Assembly: GCA_002633005.1 (NCBI GenBank) | Contig: NMRA01000013.1 | Coordinates: forward strand, 892,852-956,851 | Length of the DNA: 64,000 nt | Source of the DNA: Phoronis australis | Taxonomy: Eukaryota > Phoronida > Phoronidae | Reading direction: 5' to 3' | Shown: piece by piece, positions 9,719 through 21,818 of the stretch | How the letters are laid out: each line of letters begins with the position of its first letter | Position numbering within the stretch: the stretch's first letter is position 1 | The notes under the pieces: model-generated | Databases searched by the model: none | Seen by the model: only the letters and a program-made list of their open reading frames with translations | Told to the model about the DNA's origin: nothing | Translations under genes and position numbers: made by a program

Positions 9719-11454
9719 AAACAAGAAGAAACACTAAAACCAGAAACCAGCTACGCCATCACCAGCGACTCGTCTCACCATCCGCCAATGAGTTCTAGAA
9801 AAGGTACTGCTCAGAGGTCGTCCTGTACTTCGTCCTGTATACGATAAAATAATTAAAGATAACTATTAGTTAGTATTATATTTACGATGACATGATAGTC
9901 TGTTTACCAGTATATGCGCTCTTGGTGAACTGGCGCATTTCTCAAAATGATCGTGGGATAGCGCCGCCAGCAGAGAGAGGTAGGCCTAGATCTACGACCG
10001 TATGTAGAGATCATTTCATTGTTGTAGTATTCCAAGCACCCATGTGTTCCTTTCATCATAGATACGAGTAAGCATGCAACATCGACCCAAACTCGCATCG
10101 CCAGCCTTGGTGAGCACAATCTGGATTTGGGGGGACTTGTATCCCGCAATTCTGTGCTGTGGGAAGCGCACCTATCGATTTTCGCTTATCCTCAATTAAG
10201 GTCAACGTCTTCATGTTTTTAACAATCCATATATAGTAACGTACCGTTAAGTTAATTAAATATTCTTGAATTGAAAACACGAGAACGTTTTCTATCGAAC
10301 AAGTACTCACTGAGTCGACCTGCACATGTACGCCAAAGTTGGTCTTCAGTTTTGCATGCTACAACAGTATTGAGTGTCCCAAGAATGACAAAAATTGCAT
10401 TGAAACATAAATGTACGAAAATGGTTATACTGGGAACTATTGTTTTCTTGTAATTGTAGAATGTCAAAGTCTCTTTTGAAAGACACAAAAATTAGGAAAA
10501 CTGTCACAATTGACTTGTCTAGTGTGACGTCATTTTGACGTTTTGGACCCAAAATTAAAAAATGAATAATAATCACTAGGCCAGATTGAAGTAACGCTGT
10601 AATTTATTAAACACTTTGAAAATTATTACCTGGCTATGGACCTAGTCAATCTTAATCCTTTTCAACTCCACGCGAGCATATAATTGGTGCAACCGTTGTC
10701 GGACCAAACCGATTAAACCAAACCCACAATTTTTTGTAAAAATTTCAGATGCTAAAGTGCCTCCGTAGTTACAGCATTCGGAAAAAATCCAAGACTTATA
10801 TGTGTTTTGAAAATGTGATGTGAGAGTGCATATCTAACAATATTTTTGGGTCCAAATCGCGTCACAATAGTGACAGATACGTCATAACTAAACTTTCGAA
10901 AACCTCCCGACTCTTGCACAGCTGGCTCCTTCAACTGCTACGTTTTGTGTTCACAATGGACTAACTGCAGAACGCATAGAAACTGCTCTTTAAAGAGAGC
11001 AGAATTTAACAGTAGCACGTACTAATCGAATCTACAAGCCCGCTCTAGCAGCCGAATGCTTTGCCATTCAATGTAGTTTTAAATTCCACATACAAATCGT
11101 GCAGCTTGAGTTTTTATGCCAGGTCTGCATAACACAACCATTTTCCTTTGTATGATCTGAGATGAGGAAAATCTCCATGTTTCCAACATTGTGACAAATC
11201 TGAACAAATCCAATGTGTGAATGAAATATTTCTAACCTCCTAAATCTAAATCCACCTTTTGCGTCCAGATTCACCAAGCTCACCCATAGTATTACACACT
11301 GACTTGAAAAGTTTTTATCATCACTCATATCCAGTAGCTTTCATAAAAATTTGATTAGTTTTGTCTGGCAGTGTACCTAAACAGGAAGTCACCCTAACTC
11401 ACCAAGGACTGCTGCGTTCTGCTCGCGATAGAACGGACATTCGGAATTATTTAT
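9719..11454. other. Gene-free stretch downstream of UNG
   Basis: No exon or recognisable domain was seen. An AT-rich segment with ATAAAATAATTAAAG at ~9843 could serve as a weak polyadenylation region for UNG, but no exact AATAAA lies there. The short open frames on both strands have no family resemblance. Confidence 0.4.
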
Positions 11455-11760
11455 TTGCACATAGGCCTACATGGGCACACCCGGGGGGGAGGGGGCTCGC
11501 TGGGCTCGAATGATCCCCCCCCCCCCAATTTGGCGACTTGGGCAAAAAGGTCCGTCTCAGTGACGGAAACAAAAAGTCCGAGTAAACGAGACAAAAGTCC
11601 ACAAAATCCCACGGGAAGTCGGCGCGGATGCACAATTCGTGGGCCTGAACCTATAGCCCCCGTTTCTTTTTAGTCCTCGTTTCTTTCTTTCAGTAAAAGG
11701 TCCGCATATCGAAAAATTCTAGTCCCCTCTATATTTTTGGCTGGGTGCGCGCGTGACATA
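11455..11760 (+). mobile_element. G-rich MITE family 'M', fuller copy
   Basis: The left end (ATGGGCACACCCGGGGGG) and the reverse complement of the right end (CGCGCGCACCCAGCC, then AAAATATAGAGGGG) form imperfect inverted termini with a GGGCRCACCC core. Internal blocks match 7356-7500 and the inverted copy at 17579-17863. It has G and C runs and no coding capacity; the overlapping open frames on both strands are shadows of the repeat. Confidence 0.6.
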
Positions 11761-13283
11761 TTCACATTTTTTTTTGGGCCAAACACCCAAATTGATGAAT
11801 CTTAAGTAAGGTAATATCATTTTATCAAATGAATTCATGGCTGATAGGCCTTTGCTCTTCACTGAAGCTGACTTTATTAACGGCACTGACTTCAGTACCT
11901 GTGATCCTTTTAAGTTTCTTGAGCGAGAGTTCAAATTAATTTTGGCGTAAACATAAGTACCAAGTATTTAAAACAGTTAACGATTTCCAGCTTAATAGCA
12001 ACAAAATGCCGTTTTTGTAGTTTCTTAGCTTGCTTCTATTGCGAAAAACGTTACCTTTGCTTTTAGAGGTTTGCTTTCAACCCCCAACCCTTACAATAAT
12101 CTGATAATAGACGGAGCTGCTGCTGCAGTATGCTGTTGTCTATGCGTTATGCCTGCACAATTTGCTAAACTGTCAGCGTACAATCATTTCATTACATTAC
12201 AAAACTCTTCGGAAAAGTATACATCCTGGCAATTACTGCCACAATACAGTTTAATTAATTAATTAGAATACGTTGTAAACAACAATGGGATAAGCGTGCT
12301 ACCTTGTTAGTTACCAAGTGAACACTTGAACACATCAGTCGAACCTGATCTCGTGTTCGAACACAAAAATTTGAATTTTTATACATAGAAAATACCACCT
12401 TCATTAACAAACGACACCACAAAAGATGATTATGGGGGAAATGTCAGAAGCTGAAAATATGAAAAACTGAAAAAAAATCGACGAAAACGCAGTAGAATCG
12501 TTCACCCTCTCTAGAAATGTATTTCTCCGTCATTGATTTGAGAACAGATATTTGGTCAACCGTCGATCTTTTTTGACGATACCCGCATTGTTCCTCAAAT
12601 AACTTTCAATTGTTGTGAGCCCATCGTGTAAGTTTGTAAACATCTTGCCGGTGACACTCAGTATAGAATTGCCTTTGTAATTATTTACGTCGGCGATTGA
12701 ACCTTTTTACGGAGCGGCATAATAATACCATTGCACCATTACTGAGGGTAATAGCCGGTGTTGAGGTAATTTTTGCGTAAAGTAGCAGAGTATTTAAAGC
12801 GTATTTTCAAATGCACTTAAAAGAGGTAACTGAAACACGCCGACCTTGAGTTCAACAAATGTTTGGCAGAAAATGGAGACAATTGCCGTTTGATGATAAA
12901 ATCACAAAAGCTAAACGGACGTTGTGTGTAAAAATTAACTTCAAGAAGCCCATCACATCCAAAAAGATTCCCAAATATTGCGTTTTTCGGCAACCAAATG
13001 AAACAATGACAACAAAACTTGCAGGCGATGCCAGAGCAGGTAAGAATATGCCGATATAACGAGAGACGAAAAAAGAACAGAGGAAAGAAGCATCAAATAT
13101 CAACCGATCTTCGGGAACGTAAGGCCGAACTTCGGGAACACTAGCGTAGCGAGTTTTTTTCCGCCCGCCGGTTACAGAACCAAATGCACTCCTTGGTATG
13201 TCTTTACCAGAGAAAAACAAGATTATTTGAATCGTACGTACTGACTTCTATATATGAACTAAGATTTTTGTTATAAAACAAAA
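11761..13283. other. Gene-free stretch
   Basis: Nothing recognisable. Overlapping open frames on both strands at 12852-13220 and 12859-13059 show no known domain. Neither is bounded by convincing splice sites. Confidence 0.4.
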
Positions 13284-13550
13284 TTAACAAAGAATAATGT
13301 CTACACGTATTTTACGAGCCTTTTCCTCTGCGAATTTATCAATAATGTCTTGAAAATAAATAGGGTCAAATGCTTCTTTCTCAACCAATGTAATGACAAA
13401 ACTTTTAACTGTCTTTAATTTGCTGAAAGACCGTTTGAAAATTGCTCCAGAGACAGACTTGGTTAGCAATATCTGCAACACCGTTTTCAGGACTGGAAAC
13501 AAATCCTTTCCATATTGTATAGTGGTCTTCATAAGCTCTTCTGATGTTGA
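13284..13550 (-). pseudogene. hAT-family transposase, C-terminal dimerisation domain remnant
   Basis: On the minus strand, the last ~88 codons of an open frame read like the end of a hAT transposase. A segment with STSEELM is followed by DLFPVLKTVLQILLTKSVSG, then the family hallmark RSFSKLKTVKSF (~13436-13401), and finally FQDIIDKFAEEKARKI. In intact members about 20-30 residues (a conserved Arg-rich step and a helix) separate the RSFSKLK part from the acidic tail. Here the spacing is shorter, so an internal deletion is likely. The upstream part of the open frame (13551-13706) is not recognisable. It is an isolated dead fragment with no terminal repeats seen. Confidence 0.8.
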
Positions 13551-15867
13551 CTGACGAATTTCTGTGTGCTGTCTTTCCTTGAAAAGCAATCGGCAGTTGG
13601 CAATTTCTCCATGAAATAAGTTGCCCATCAAATGCGGCACCAAACTTGGCACAACGTACAGTACATTGAGTTCTGTGCTGCCAAACATTAGTGATTGGAC
13701 GCCCAATGGAAAGCCGAAACGGGAGTTCAGTGTTTGAATCCAATTACTGCGTCATTGAAGTTCAGTTGTCAAAGTGTTAACCACAAAAAGTTTTCACCTC
13801 TCTGATGATTTCATATGCAATGGATAGTCCCATCTGACGCGTCCCCACCGGGCATGTTTTGCTTTCGCCTCACACGTCACCCTGTTGTATCTGCCAATAT
13901 ATTCTTCCGCCACTCGCAGCCGGTCTTGAAGACAATTTTCACGAACACCATCTCGTTCGCCAATGAAGAGTTGGTGCATTGAGTAAGCAGCTGATTCTCG
14001 GAGATTTACGTTTGGTGATTACAACCGTTTTTGAACAACGTTGATATGCTGCAGTATTTGGCTCCAGAAGAACACAAATCACACAATATCAAACGCGTGA
14101 TGGCATTTCAACAACTTACCGGCTTTAGCCCTTGCGTCCCGAGCTTACTGAAACTCGTTGTTATTTATGGGCTGACGAAGGGTCTCCAAATGAAGTCACA
14201 ACGGACTTCACAGCTGCTTCTCTCGCACTCTACCGCGTGTCCTGTTCTGTGTTTACTGTCAAAGTTTTTCAGAATAAATAGCTGAGGGACATGGCGGTGG
14301 AGGAATGAGATAGGTATCACCAGGCTAGGGGAGCGTCGTATAAGTAGTTGTAGTTGGATGGGAGAATTAAAAGGCTGGAGCTTTAGGGACGAGATCCGTT
14401 TTCATTTAGTGCTGGGTTCGCAATTAATTTATGTTTAGAAAATACATTTCCCTTTAAAAACAAAGTCAAATCAACGTTGCAACGAATTCCAACATTCTAA
14501 AATTCATCAAGTATGTTCTTTTTGGATTGTCGAAACCACAAGTGTCAGTTCTTATCTAATTTTTATATAACAGCAACCCTGATTTTTTATCGAAATTTTA
14601 GGGTTTATTTTGATTTTGTTGAATTAAAAAATTCACAATTTACCGAGCAACATAAAAGTCGTGTTATGCGAATTGTCTGTCCGCTTTCTTAAAGGAGAAA
14701 ACAGACGTGAAAACTTCCTTCACGAAGAACCATAACGAGGCTCTCGTGCTTTTAGCTCAGGTGTTTGGTGCAATGGGCGCAACCACGAGGCCTGCGCGCG
14801 TCTGATGCACCGCAAATGACGTCAGGCCACCTGCAGTGTTTTTGTATGCGAATTGTTAAAACGTTCTTAACAAAGGAGGTATCTGAATGTTGGCAGTATA
14901 CTTTCGTTCAATTAAGTGGTGTTAAACACACCATCTGCAGCTCGGATTCAAACACTGAGCTATGGAAATCTACAAGCTCTGCAAGTTTGTAGTTTTTCAC
15001 ATTTTTACGGCAATACTTTTTCGCGCCACTTGTTTATGGTTTATCTCCTCTGTCAGTGACGGATGTTCCGATCGACGATCCAAGATTAAAGGTATATTAT
15101 AGGTATTTTTGTTCGGTTTCGCGATGAACATCGGGTAGCTGTAACATCGTGTGCCCATGCCAAGAGCGTGAGTTGTTTCGACTGTATGGAAGGATTATGG
15201 GAAAGTTCTAATCCTAAGAAGCTAATTGCTGAAATAAACGGCATGAAAAATCCGGAATTGAGCCTTTATAACCATCTTGTCTAAGTTTAATGATTTGTTT
15301 GGAAAACAAAGTACTTAGAAATTAAACCTTCATGAAAGATTTCTCAGTAAATGTGTTGTTAAATTAATTGGCGACATTTTCAATTTGCAGAAAAGTCAAA
15401 TTAAAAAAAATCCATGGTTACTGTTGAAACACAGGGACTTTTTACTTTTACAAGATATATAGTTTGTAATATCAAAAACACCAAAAAAAAAAAAAAAAAA
15501 AATTCATCCCAAGGAAGTGGTCACAGAATTCAGTTGTTTATTTGCCTCCTGTAGATCACGGCGTAAGGTAAATACTCACAAGTTTCATTTCCTGTCAACT
15601 GACGTACGTACTACCTCGAGATAATGCTGTTTTTTTCAATGGCGTTCGTAAGAGTTCTTCATATTGAAAAGTGGCGGTGAGTGGTGAAGGAAATACATAT
15701 TTTAAGAACGACTTGTGTAATGGGATACTTGTGTATGGTGAAGGAGGAAGGCCGGTAACTCGTAACCATTGGAAAACTGAATGGTTCAATTTTCCACCAA
15801 TAGACGGCCCTAGCGCATAGTGCGCCATCTCTCGCCAACTAACAAAGCTTGTAACAGTGCAAGAAAC
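13551..15867. other. Gene-free stretch before the large plus-strand gene
   Basis: No supported exon. A run of ~19 A lies at 15483-15501. The last ~250 bp before 15868 may hold the promoter and 5'UTR of the gene starting there; an in-frame TAG at 15811 limits the coding start. The minus-strand open frame at 13794-13979 and the plus-strand frame at 14031-14285 are not recognised. Confidence 0.4.
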
Positions 15868-15950
15868 ATGGGAGTTCGATGTTGGGTGTGTGTTTATGTT
15901 CTCCTCATTTTACCTGGGCATTTACACACCTTGAAGTTCGAGTTTAGCAG
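15868..15950 (+). CDS. Signal-peptide first exon of an alpha2delta-like gene
   Basis: ATG 15868 in the context AAACATGG (A at -3, G at +4) opens 27 codons plus two bases, ending at AGCAG|GTAAGC, a strong 5' splice site. The peptide has a short Arg-containing start, a hydrophobic core (WVCVYVLLILPG) and a polar end, which fits a secretory signal peptide. An in-frame stop (TAG 15811) lies upstream with no other ATG between, supporting the start. The two bases left over (AG) pair with the single leading base of the exon at 54497, giving AGA (Arg). The distance to that exon is 38,546 bp. Calcium channel alpha2delta subunits are extracellular and begin with a signal peptide in a short first exon, so the layout fits. 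Direct joining to the later exons is inferred. Confidence 0.55.
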
Positions 15951-16360
15951 GTAAGCCTCTAAGCTGATTGCATGTGATGTAAAGAAGTAAATTTGAGCTT
16001 TTAACCAAGTCGATTTAATTAAATTAACGTTTCTTTTACCCGTAACCTAATCCTCAAAGTTTTGCAAGTTTGACAACCATGACCATGTCGGAGCTAAAGT
16101 TAACGATTTGGGCACAGTGATTGTCTTCTAGACTTTATGTTGTAGTTGCGTAGTCTATCATATGTAGCACCAAAGTAGCGAGGGTCGATCTATGACCACG
16201 AACTGTTTGTAGTGTTGCTCACTGCACCAAATTCGAAGCAATGCGAATGGACTCATGCTCCCCGACTAGCCTGGCTAGCTGTATTCAACTTCAAGACTAA
16301 GGTCAAGATGCTAATGGCAAAAGTGGAGTAAAGGGGTCCCTCTTGAAAATGACTGTTGAG

Positions 16361-16411
16361 AACCAGTTTTCACTAAATAACAGTAATATCCGTTATTCAG
16401 TGAAACTGGTT
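16361..16411. repeat. Hairpin with AACCAGTTT arms
   Basis: The left arm AACCAGTTTTCACT and right arm AGTGAAACTGGTT are complementary around a short AT-rich loop, and a second layer (AATAAC with GTTATT) extends the stem. The same outer arms occur at 17980-18025, with related flanks (a nearby GGGGT-C block), suggesting a small foldback family. Confidence 0.55.
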
Positions 16412-16846
16412 ATTTGGTCAGTTTTTTTAACCCACATCGGCCCAATGTTGTATAGTTTACAGAGCTCTCTGCTCCAAGCATACAAACAGAAACCAGACAT
16501 GGGAGAACAATGACACAATGTGTGTCATGAGTTTTTGTTTGAGAACTGTTAGTGACTGTTTACTGACCGTTTAGTGGCAGACCTGTTTTGATTTCGCCCC
16601 ATTCTTTACATTGGTGACCACTTGTTTAGCAGCATTACAGGAAGAAAATTGCACCATTCGTTGTTTAATCACCGTATGCACAAATATTTATTTTGTAACT
16701 AAACATGAGCAACAAACTCCACAGACACTCTCCATGATTGAATCAGAAATGGGAAGTTGTGCTTTTGTCAGCGACTCGTCCATTTATGTTAAAGCTCTGT
16801 AAGTCCGCTTTTCGTCTAAAAAGTAAATTTGAATTTGAGCACTTAT

Positions 16847-17009
16847 TGGTGGCGGATTTAGAGGGGGCAGGGGGCAAGAGTTTCATGGCCCCTCCTAAAA
16901 TTCTCCCAGTTCCCATTTGGCAGTTGGGGGTGCAAATGTCTGACGGGCAAAATCCTGGCTAGTACTCTGCCCTGGCCCCCTCTAACTCAAAATACTGGAT
17001 CCGCCCCTG
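16847..17009. mobile_element. hAT-like MITE with GTGGCGGAT...GGATCCGCCCCTG ends
   Basis: The left end GGTGGCGGATTTAGAGGGGG and right end ACTGGATCCGCCCCTG form imperfect inverted termini around ~163 bp. A closely similar copy is at 50437-50582, whose ends CAGTGGCAGATT and ATCTGCCCCTG are cleaner. CAGNGGCGGAT ends are typical of hAT-derived MITEs. CTTAT lies on both sides, a partial trace of a target duplication. Confidence 0.6.
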
Positions 17010-17074
17010 CTTATTATAATTATAATTATATATGATTTCTGGTTTTGAAAAGAACTGTCAGTTTGTTACTCCTT

Positions 17075-17225
17075 GACACACTATGACAAGCCAACTTGTC
17101 GACCTTGTTCTCAATTGCAACGAACTTTCAATTCTCTTGAAGCCCGGAAATCACCTTCAATTTGACTAAGTAAGAAACAACTTGAGACCAATTTCATAGT
17201 GGTAAGTGGCCTTTAATCCAAAGTC
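17075..17225. repeat. Dispersed repeat, copy 1 (pair with 62925-63125)
   Basis: Shares TGAGACCAATTTC with GTAATGGTAAG-like sequence, preceded by GAAATCACCTAAAATTT-like sequence, with 62925-63125. Both copies begin near a segment where 'gacaagcc(aact)tgtc' forms a small inverted pair. Function unknown. Confidence 0.45.
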
Positions 17226-17578
17226 CATTTTTGTTGTGGAAGGCAGGTTTGTAGCCACCTTAAATATTTTGTAGCAGTAGCAGCAATGGTGAGCTCAATC
17301 ATACAATCGTTAATAAGGAATCAATACAGCAACAGTCAAACAGTGTCTAACCACACAGCTCCATTAAATAAATCTTCTCTTGAAGTGTAATTCACAGCCA
17401 AGTGCAAAGCTACTGAGTAGCTTCGATAATATCCGATGAGACAGGCATTCTATCACAGACACTCACTGGTCTTAAATTGGTCTGCTGTAGGAAACTATAG
17501 GCAACAAAGATATTGTTTTAGAAGAAAGGGTTTTATCTAGGCTGCATCTCTTGGTTGGTTTTATGGTTCTTACCTCCC

Positions 17579-17863
17579 ATGCATGCGTGCACCCAGCCTA
17601 AAATATAGGGGGGGGGCTCGAATTTTTTGGTATGCGGACCTTTTACTGAAAAAAATCAACAAGGACTAAAAAAAAACGTGCGTCCAGGTTCAGGCCTACG
17701 AATTGTGCATCCACGCAGAATTCCTGTGGACTTTGTGGACTTTGTGTCTCTTTTACTCAGACTTTTTGTTTCGCTGAGGCAGACCTTTCTTGCCCAATTC
17801 GCCAAATTTGGGGGCTCATTTGAGCTCTCCCTGAGACCCTCCTGAGTGCGCCCATGCCATGTT
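17579..17863 (-). mobile_element. G-rich MITE family 'M', inverted copy
   Basis: Runs opposite to the 11455-11760 copy. The left part GTGCACCCAGCC-TAAAATATAGGGGG matches the complement of that copy's right end. The right part includes the complement of the AAACAAAAAGTC block and ends near AGTGCGCCCATGCC. Ends are inverted (GGGCGCAC type). Confidence 0.6.
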
Positions 17864-17979
17864 AGGTCTAGTGAACCTGAGTTTGGGATTAAAAAGTGTT
17901 TAGTTTTAAAAAAGCTTGTGTGATATGTGGTGACAGTGGTGTGTCCGGCAATAATCACTTACGGAGGTACTTGGAGGTT

Positions 17980-18025
17980 GAGAACCAGTTTGACGCCTGT
18001 TCTTCAATGGATAAAACTGGTTCTC
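17980..18025. repeat. Hairpin with GAGAACCAGTTT arms
   Basis: A perfect 12-bp inverted pair, GAGAACCAGTTT and AAACTGGTTCTC, around a 22-bp loop. Related to 16361-16411. Confidence 0.6.
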
Positions 18026-20341
18026 TTGAAGCGTTGTACCCCTGTATGTGACTATTACCGTTGTGTCATAATTTTGTTGTGTTAATCTTGTTGTAAATTA
18101 ACGTTTTGTCTTTGAAGATGTGGATTCATGGACTGCTGTCAGTCGAGTGCTAAATAAAAGACAAAAACCATATTTTGTTCTGTTCTGTGCCGTGACTCAT
18201 TTTGAAACCTGCGGCTCTGTTGCTTAATAGAGAAAAAGGACCTACCAACATCACTTTTACTAAAGTTCTTGATAATTTTTTTTTCAAAAGCTACACAAAC
18301 ATATTAAGTTCGAAAGTTTTAATGAAGTGACTGAACTTAGTCAGAATCACCGCCTTAATTACCTTTGACATGCTGTCAGTCAAGTTCATGCTCATTGAGG
18401 AGAAAGCAGTTATTTTTGGTGTTGCTTCAAACTGCAAACTGTGATTCAGAATTTTAGACTGATTTTGAAGCAAATTGTTGGTCACCTAGATTCAACTAAT
18501 AATTGCGTGTAACATTACTGAAGTGATTTTTTGCTGTTTCGTGAAGCTTGTTTATATATACATTAATATTTTCACTTATGCAAATACAATAATGATTGGC
18601 ACAGACATGATTCAGGAAACTGACTACATTGTTTCGGGGAAGCTGAATGCCTATTAAAAGGACAGAGTCGTTTTTACGGCTGAAAAATGCAATTTTATGA
18701 TCATTGTTTAGTGTGACTTTTCAAGCTTTGACCAGAGCTACAGAACAATAAAATCCGTTGATTTTATTAGTTTATTACACATCGACAGTTGTCGCAGGTT
18801 GTGTGCCAGACATTTGCTGAAATCAGTGTCGGTCTCAGACTTAACCAGTTCAGTACGCCTAAAATACTCAGGCATATAGGCAGTGGAATTTACCGTAGCC
18901 AGCGGATTGTGTGGCAGACAACCCAAGAATTTAAGGCTCTATTCTGCACTGGTGCTGATCTCAGATCGGGCTAGAAAAATTGCTGGCCAAAACACCGTTT
19001 TGGTATTCTACCTGGGTTGTGAATGAGGGTGTGCAAGACAGCGGGCAATGGTGCCCCCTGGTTGAGACACTCCACTCTCAAGTCAAACCTGTATATATAT
19101 GTTTCCTTGTAATTTGATACCGATCACATTGTGGTCTATTTATAATTTTCCATGAACCAATCTTTTCCATTGATTGATAATCATGATCTCTCAGCTCAGC
19201 ATCTTGGTTAAAATTTTGTAGTGTCATCCATGTAGGTGAAATTGCCAGGTAGTTCCAGCAACTGGTTTAAAAATTTTGTTACAATAGGATTTTCACTTAT
19301 CGAGTTGATAATGGTACAGTGTTGTCGACTGGGCTGATGTGGATTTCAGTGTAGACTAGTACATGGACCGCCAACTCCGTATATTTTCAATGGAGGAAAT
19401 TGTGTGATCTTACGCCCAAGCTGTGTCGTCACTATTCATTAGCGACACATGGCAAAATTAGCTAGTTTTACTTGCAACTAGTACGCCGTCAGCTAATCAT
19501 GGTCAGTTGTGTGGTCAGGTTGCCAAAAGCACAATATCAACAGTTCTACTACAGGAAGACTTTGAACAGCATTTCAATGCTGAAATTTTTTTTTTCGTTG
19601 GTCAGTAAAATAGATGCACTGAGAATTTCCCGTCACAATACACTAACCAGAAACTGAAATTGATAATTTAGGAGAGTGGCGCCTCCTCTAGGATACTACG
19701 CCAGAAAATGTTTGAGTTGCGAATCTGTTGTCTATAATCTACAATGTCAGTACTAGTACCTTCCATTAACATGTGATTGTACACATGCCATTGCCAACTC
19801 TTCATAATAAAACTGATATTATATTAGCTGTGTTCATACCAAGTAAACCCAGTTGTAATGGCCACTATGGTTGTAACTCACTGCTATGGAATCCTTAGGA
19901 TTTGACAGTTAAAACTGTTGTGACATTAGTTTGATGTGGTTTCACCTGCTAGTTGTCAGTCCTATCACTATAAATCGGATTCGCCCCAGATTCGCCCCAG
20001 TTACCCTGTCGTAGGGTTATAACTGTGCTACAGTTTCAACTTTAAAACAAGCTTAAGTGTTCAGATCGAGAGTTATAACCCTTAAATTAGTTTTAAAGTT
20101 ATTACTGTGTAAACCGTATATGTGTATTTTCATAAAATGTGGAAAGATACTGGCTTCTTATGCAAGGCTTAGAGCTTTTCAAATTGGAGACTTTTGGATA
20201 ACATGGCAAGAGTTCTGTGACTCGGGGGGGGGGGGGNCATGCTTGAGATTTCTAAACATGGCATATTATTTTTCAAACACGGCGCGAGATTTCCAGTCGT
20301 CGTATACATGTTTTGAAAACAGAGCTCAATATTTCTAAAAA
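18026..20341. other. Intronic stretch, nothing recognised
   Basis: AT-rich unique-looking DNA. The short open frames have no family resemblance. A tandem ATTCGCCCCAG pair lies at about 19978-20000. A G run ending in a single N is at 20224-20237. Confidence 0.35.
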
Positions 20342-20349
20342 CGTCCGAG

Positions 20350-21356
20350 CAGGCCTTCATGCAGCGTACGTCCTGGGCGTCCATTTGGACGCCCTAGCAC
20401 TAATGTAGACGCCCTGGCAAGGACGCCCAATGTATCATTTGGACGCCCTGTCAATCAGAGTTTCTCCAGTTTGGACACCCACATTGAAAGATTACTAAGA
20501 CTCCCAGTTAATCAAAGCGGGAAGTTGGTCCTTTCAACTGGGAAAGAAATATACAAAGTATTTAAAATGTTGCAATATTCAAACTATCTTCAAACTATTT
20601 GGTAGACCTGTCAATCATTAGCACGTGGTTGGTTGCCAGAGTGTCTGCTTTCAATAGACTCACATGCCACTGCCATTCTGTACTTTATATAGGGACATGG
20701 ACCTTGCTTAACTCCAAACTGGTGTTTCAGAGGTGTAATTTCATGTACTTCATCTTTTTTTAAAAATACCAAAAGCAAAATAAATGTCATTATTTTAATG
20801 ATATGATGTGCCGCAAGAATATCCCCATTTAAAATGTTTGAGTTTTCGCCTGTTTCATGCTTTTCTATGTGCGTCTAAAATGGAGCTGCAGTGACACCTG
20901 TTGTCAAAATATAAACCACACATCATCTGTGCATTTTTCTTTTGTTGGTAACTGCAGCTTTGATGACTCATTGTACAGAATATAAAGCTAGTGAAGTTGA
21001 TATAATAAACTTTATAACAGAATTTGACTTGAGATGACCAAAAACAGTGCACTCATCGTTCAACCAATATCTGTAATATCTGTAATACCCGTTTGGTAAG
21101 CTGTTTGGCTGTTTTCGTAAATTTAAACATAAAAGTCTTGATCAACAGTTTTTTAGTACTTAAAAAAGCCCAATACAAGGGAGCTGTTTTTGTAAACTTA
21201 GGTGTAAAAGCCTTGTTCAACGCATTTTTTAATTGTAAAAAACCTCACTGTGTGTGTTGGGGAGGGGGGTAATGCCGCGTTGGAATCATGGACGCCCTGG
21301 AATATTGGGAACCCCATTTTGGACACCCTATGTTAGAAATCCTAGATGAAGCCCTG
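20350..21356. mobile_element. hAT-type non-autonomous element with perfect 8-bp target duplication
   Basis: The left end CAGGCCTTCATGCAG and the reverse complement of the right end CAGGGCTTCATCTAG form imperfect inverted termini. The 8 bases immediately outside are identical on both sides (CGTCCGAG at 20342-20349 and 21357-21364), the duplication size used by hAT transposases. The 1,007-bp interior has subterminal GGACGCCCT-type repeats but no transposase. A shorter relative with the same ends is at 46242-46713. Confidence 0.85.
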
Positions 21357-21818
21357 CGTCCGAGGCCTTTTCAAACTGATTATTAACTACTAAGGGAAGA
21401 CCAATTTGAAATGAATGCAAGAAAAATACTGTCCATTCTCCTCACTGCATTTAACATAACCTCATGAAGAGGAAAGAAACATAAGTTTCCCAAGCATCAA
21501 TCCCATACTGCTGACAAGTCTGAAGCTTTGGGAAAGAAACAAAGATGCCCTGAAAGCAAAACGATAGGTCTGAGGTGAGAGCTTCAGCTGAATTACCTTC
21601 TGCTTATTAATACATAGCTCTTGTCTGGGTAATTTTGCACTGCACAGATACTGGCCAAGGTCATCATTCAGATGTCTGTGCTGTTAATAGCATGATGCTC
21701 AATGCCTTTTTATTGGAAGTTGTTATTGGTTTTTCCAGTGCTTATTGAGTGTGACAGTAATTGAAAGATGATTAAATTCATGTAGTCGTAATTTAAATGG
21801 TCAACATTGCAGCAACTT

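Noticed and set aside
12852-13220. Overlapping frames on both strands (122 and 66 codons)
   Set aside because: Neither strand gives a recognisable domain; one looks like the shadow of the other and neither has good borders.
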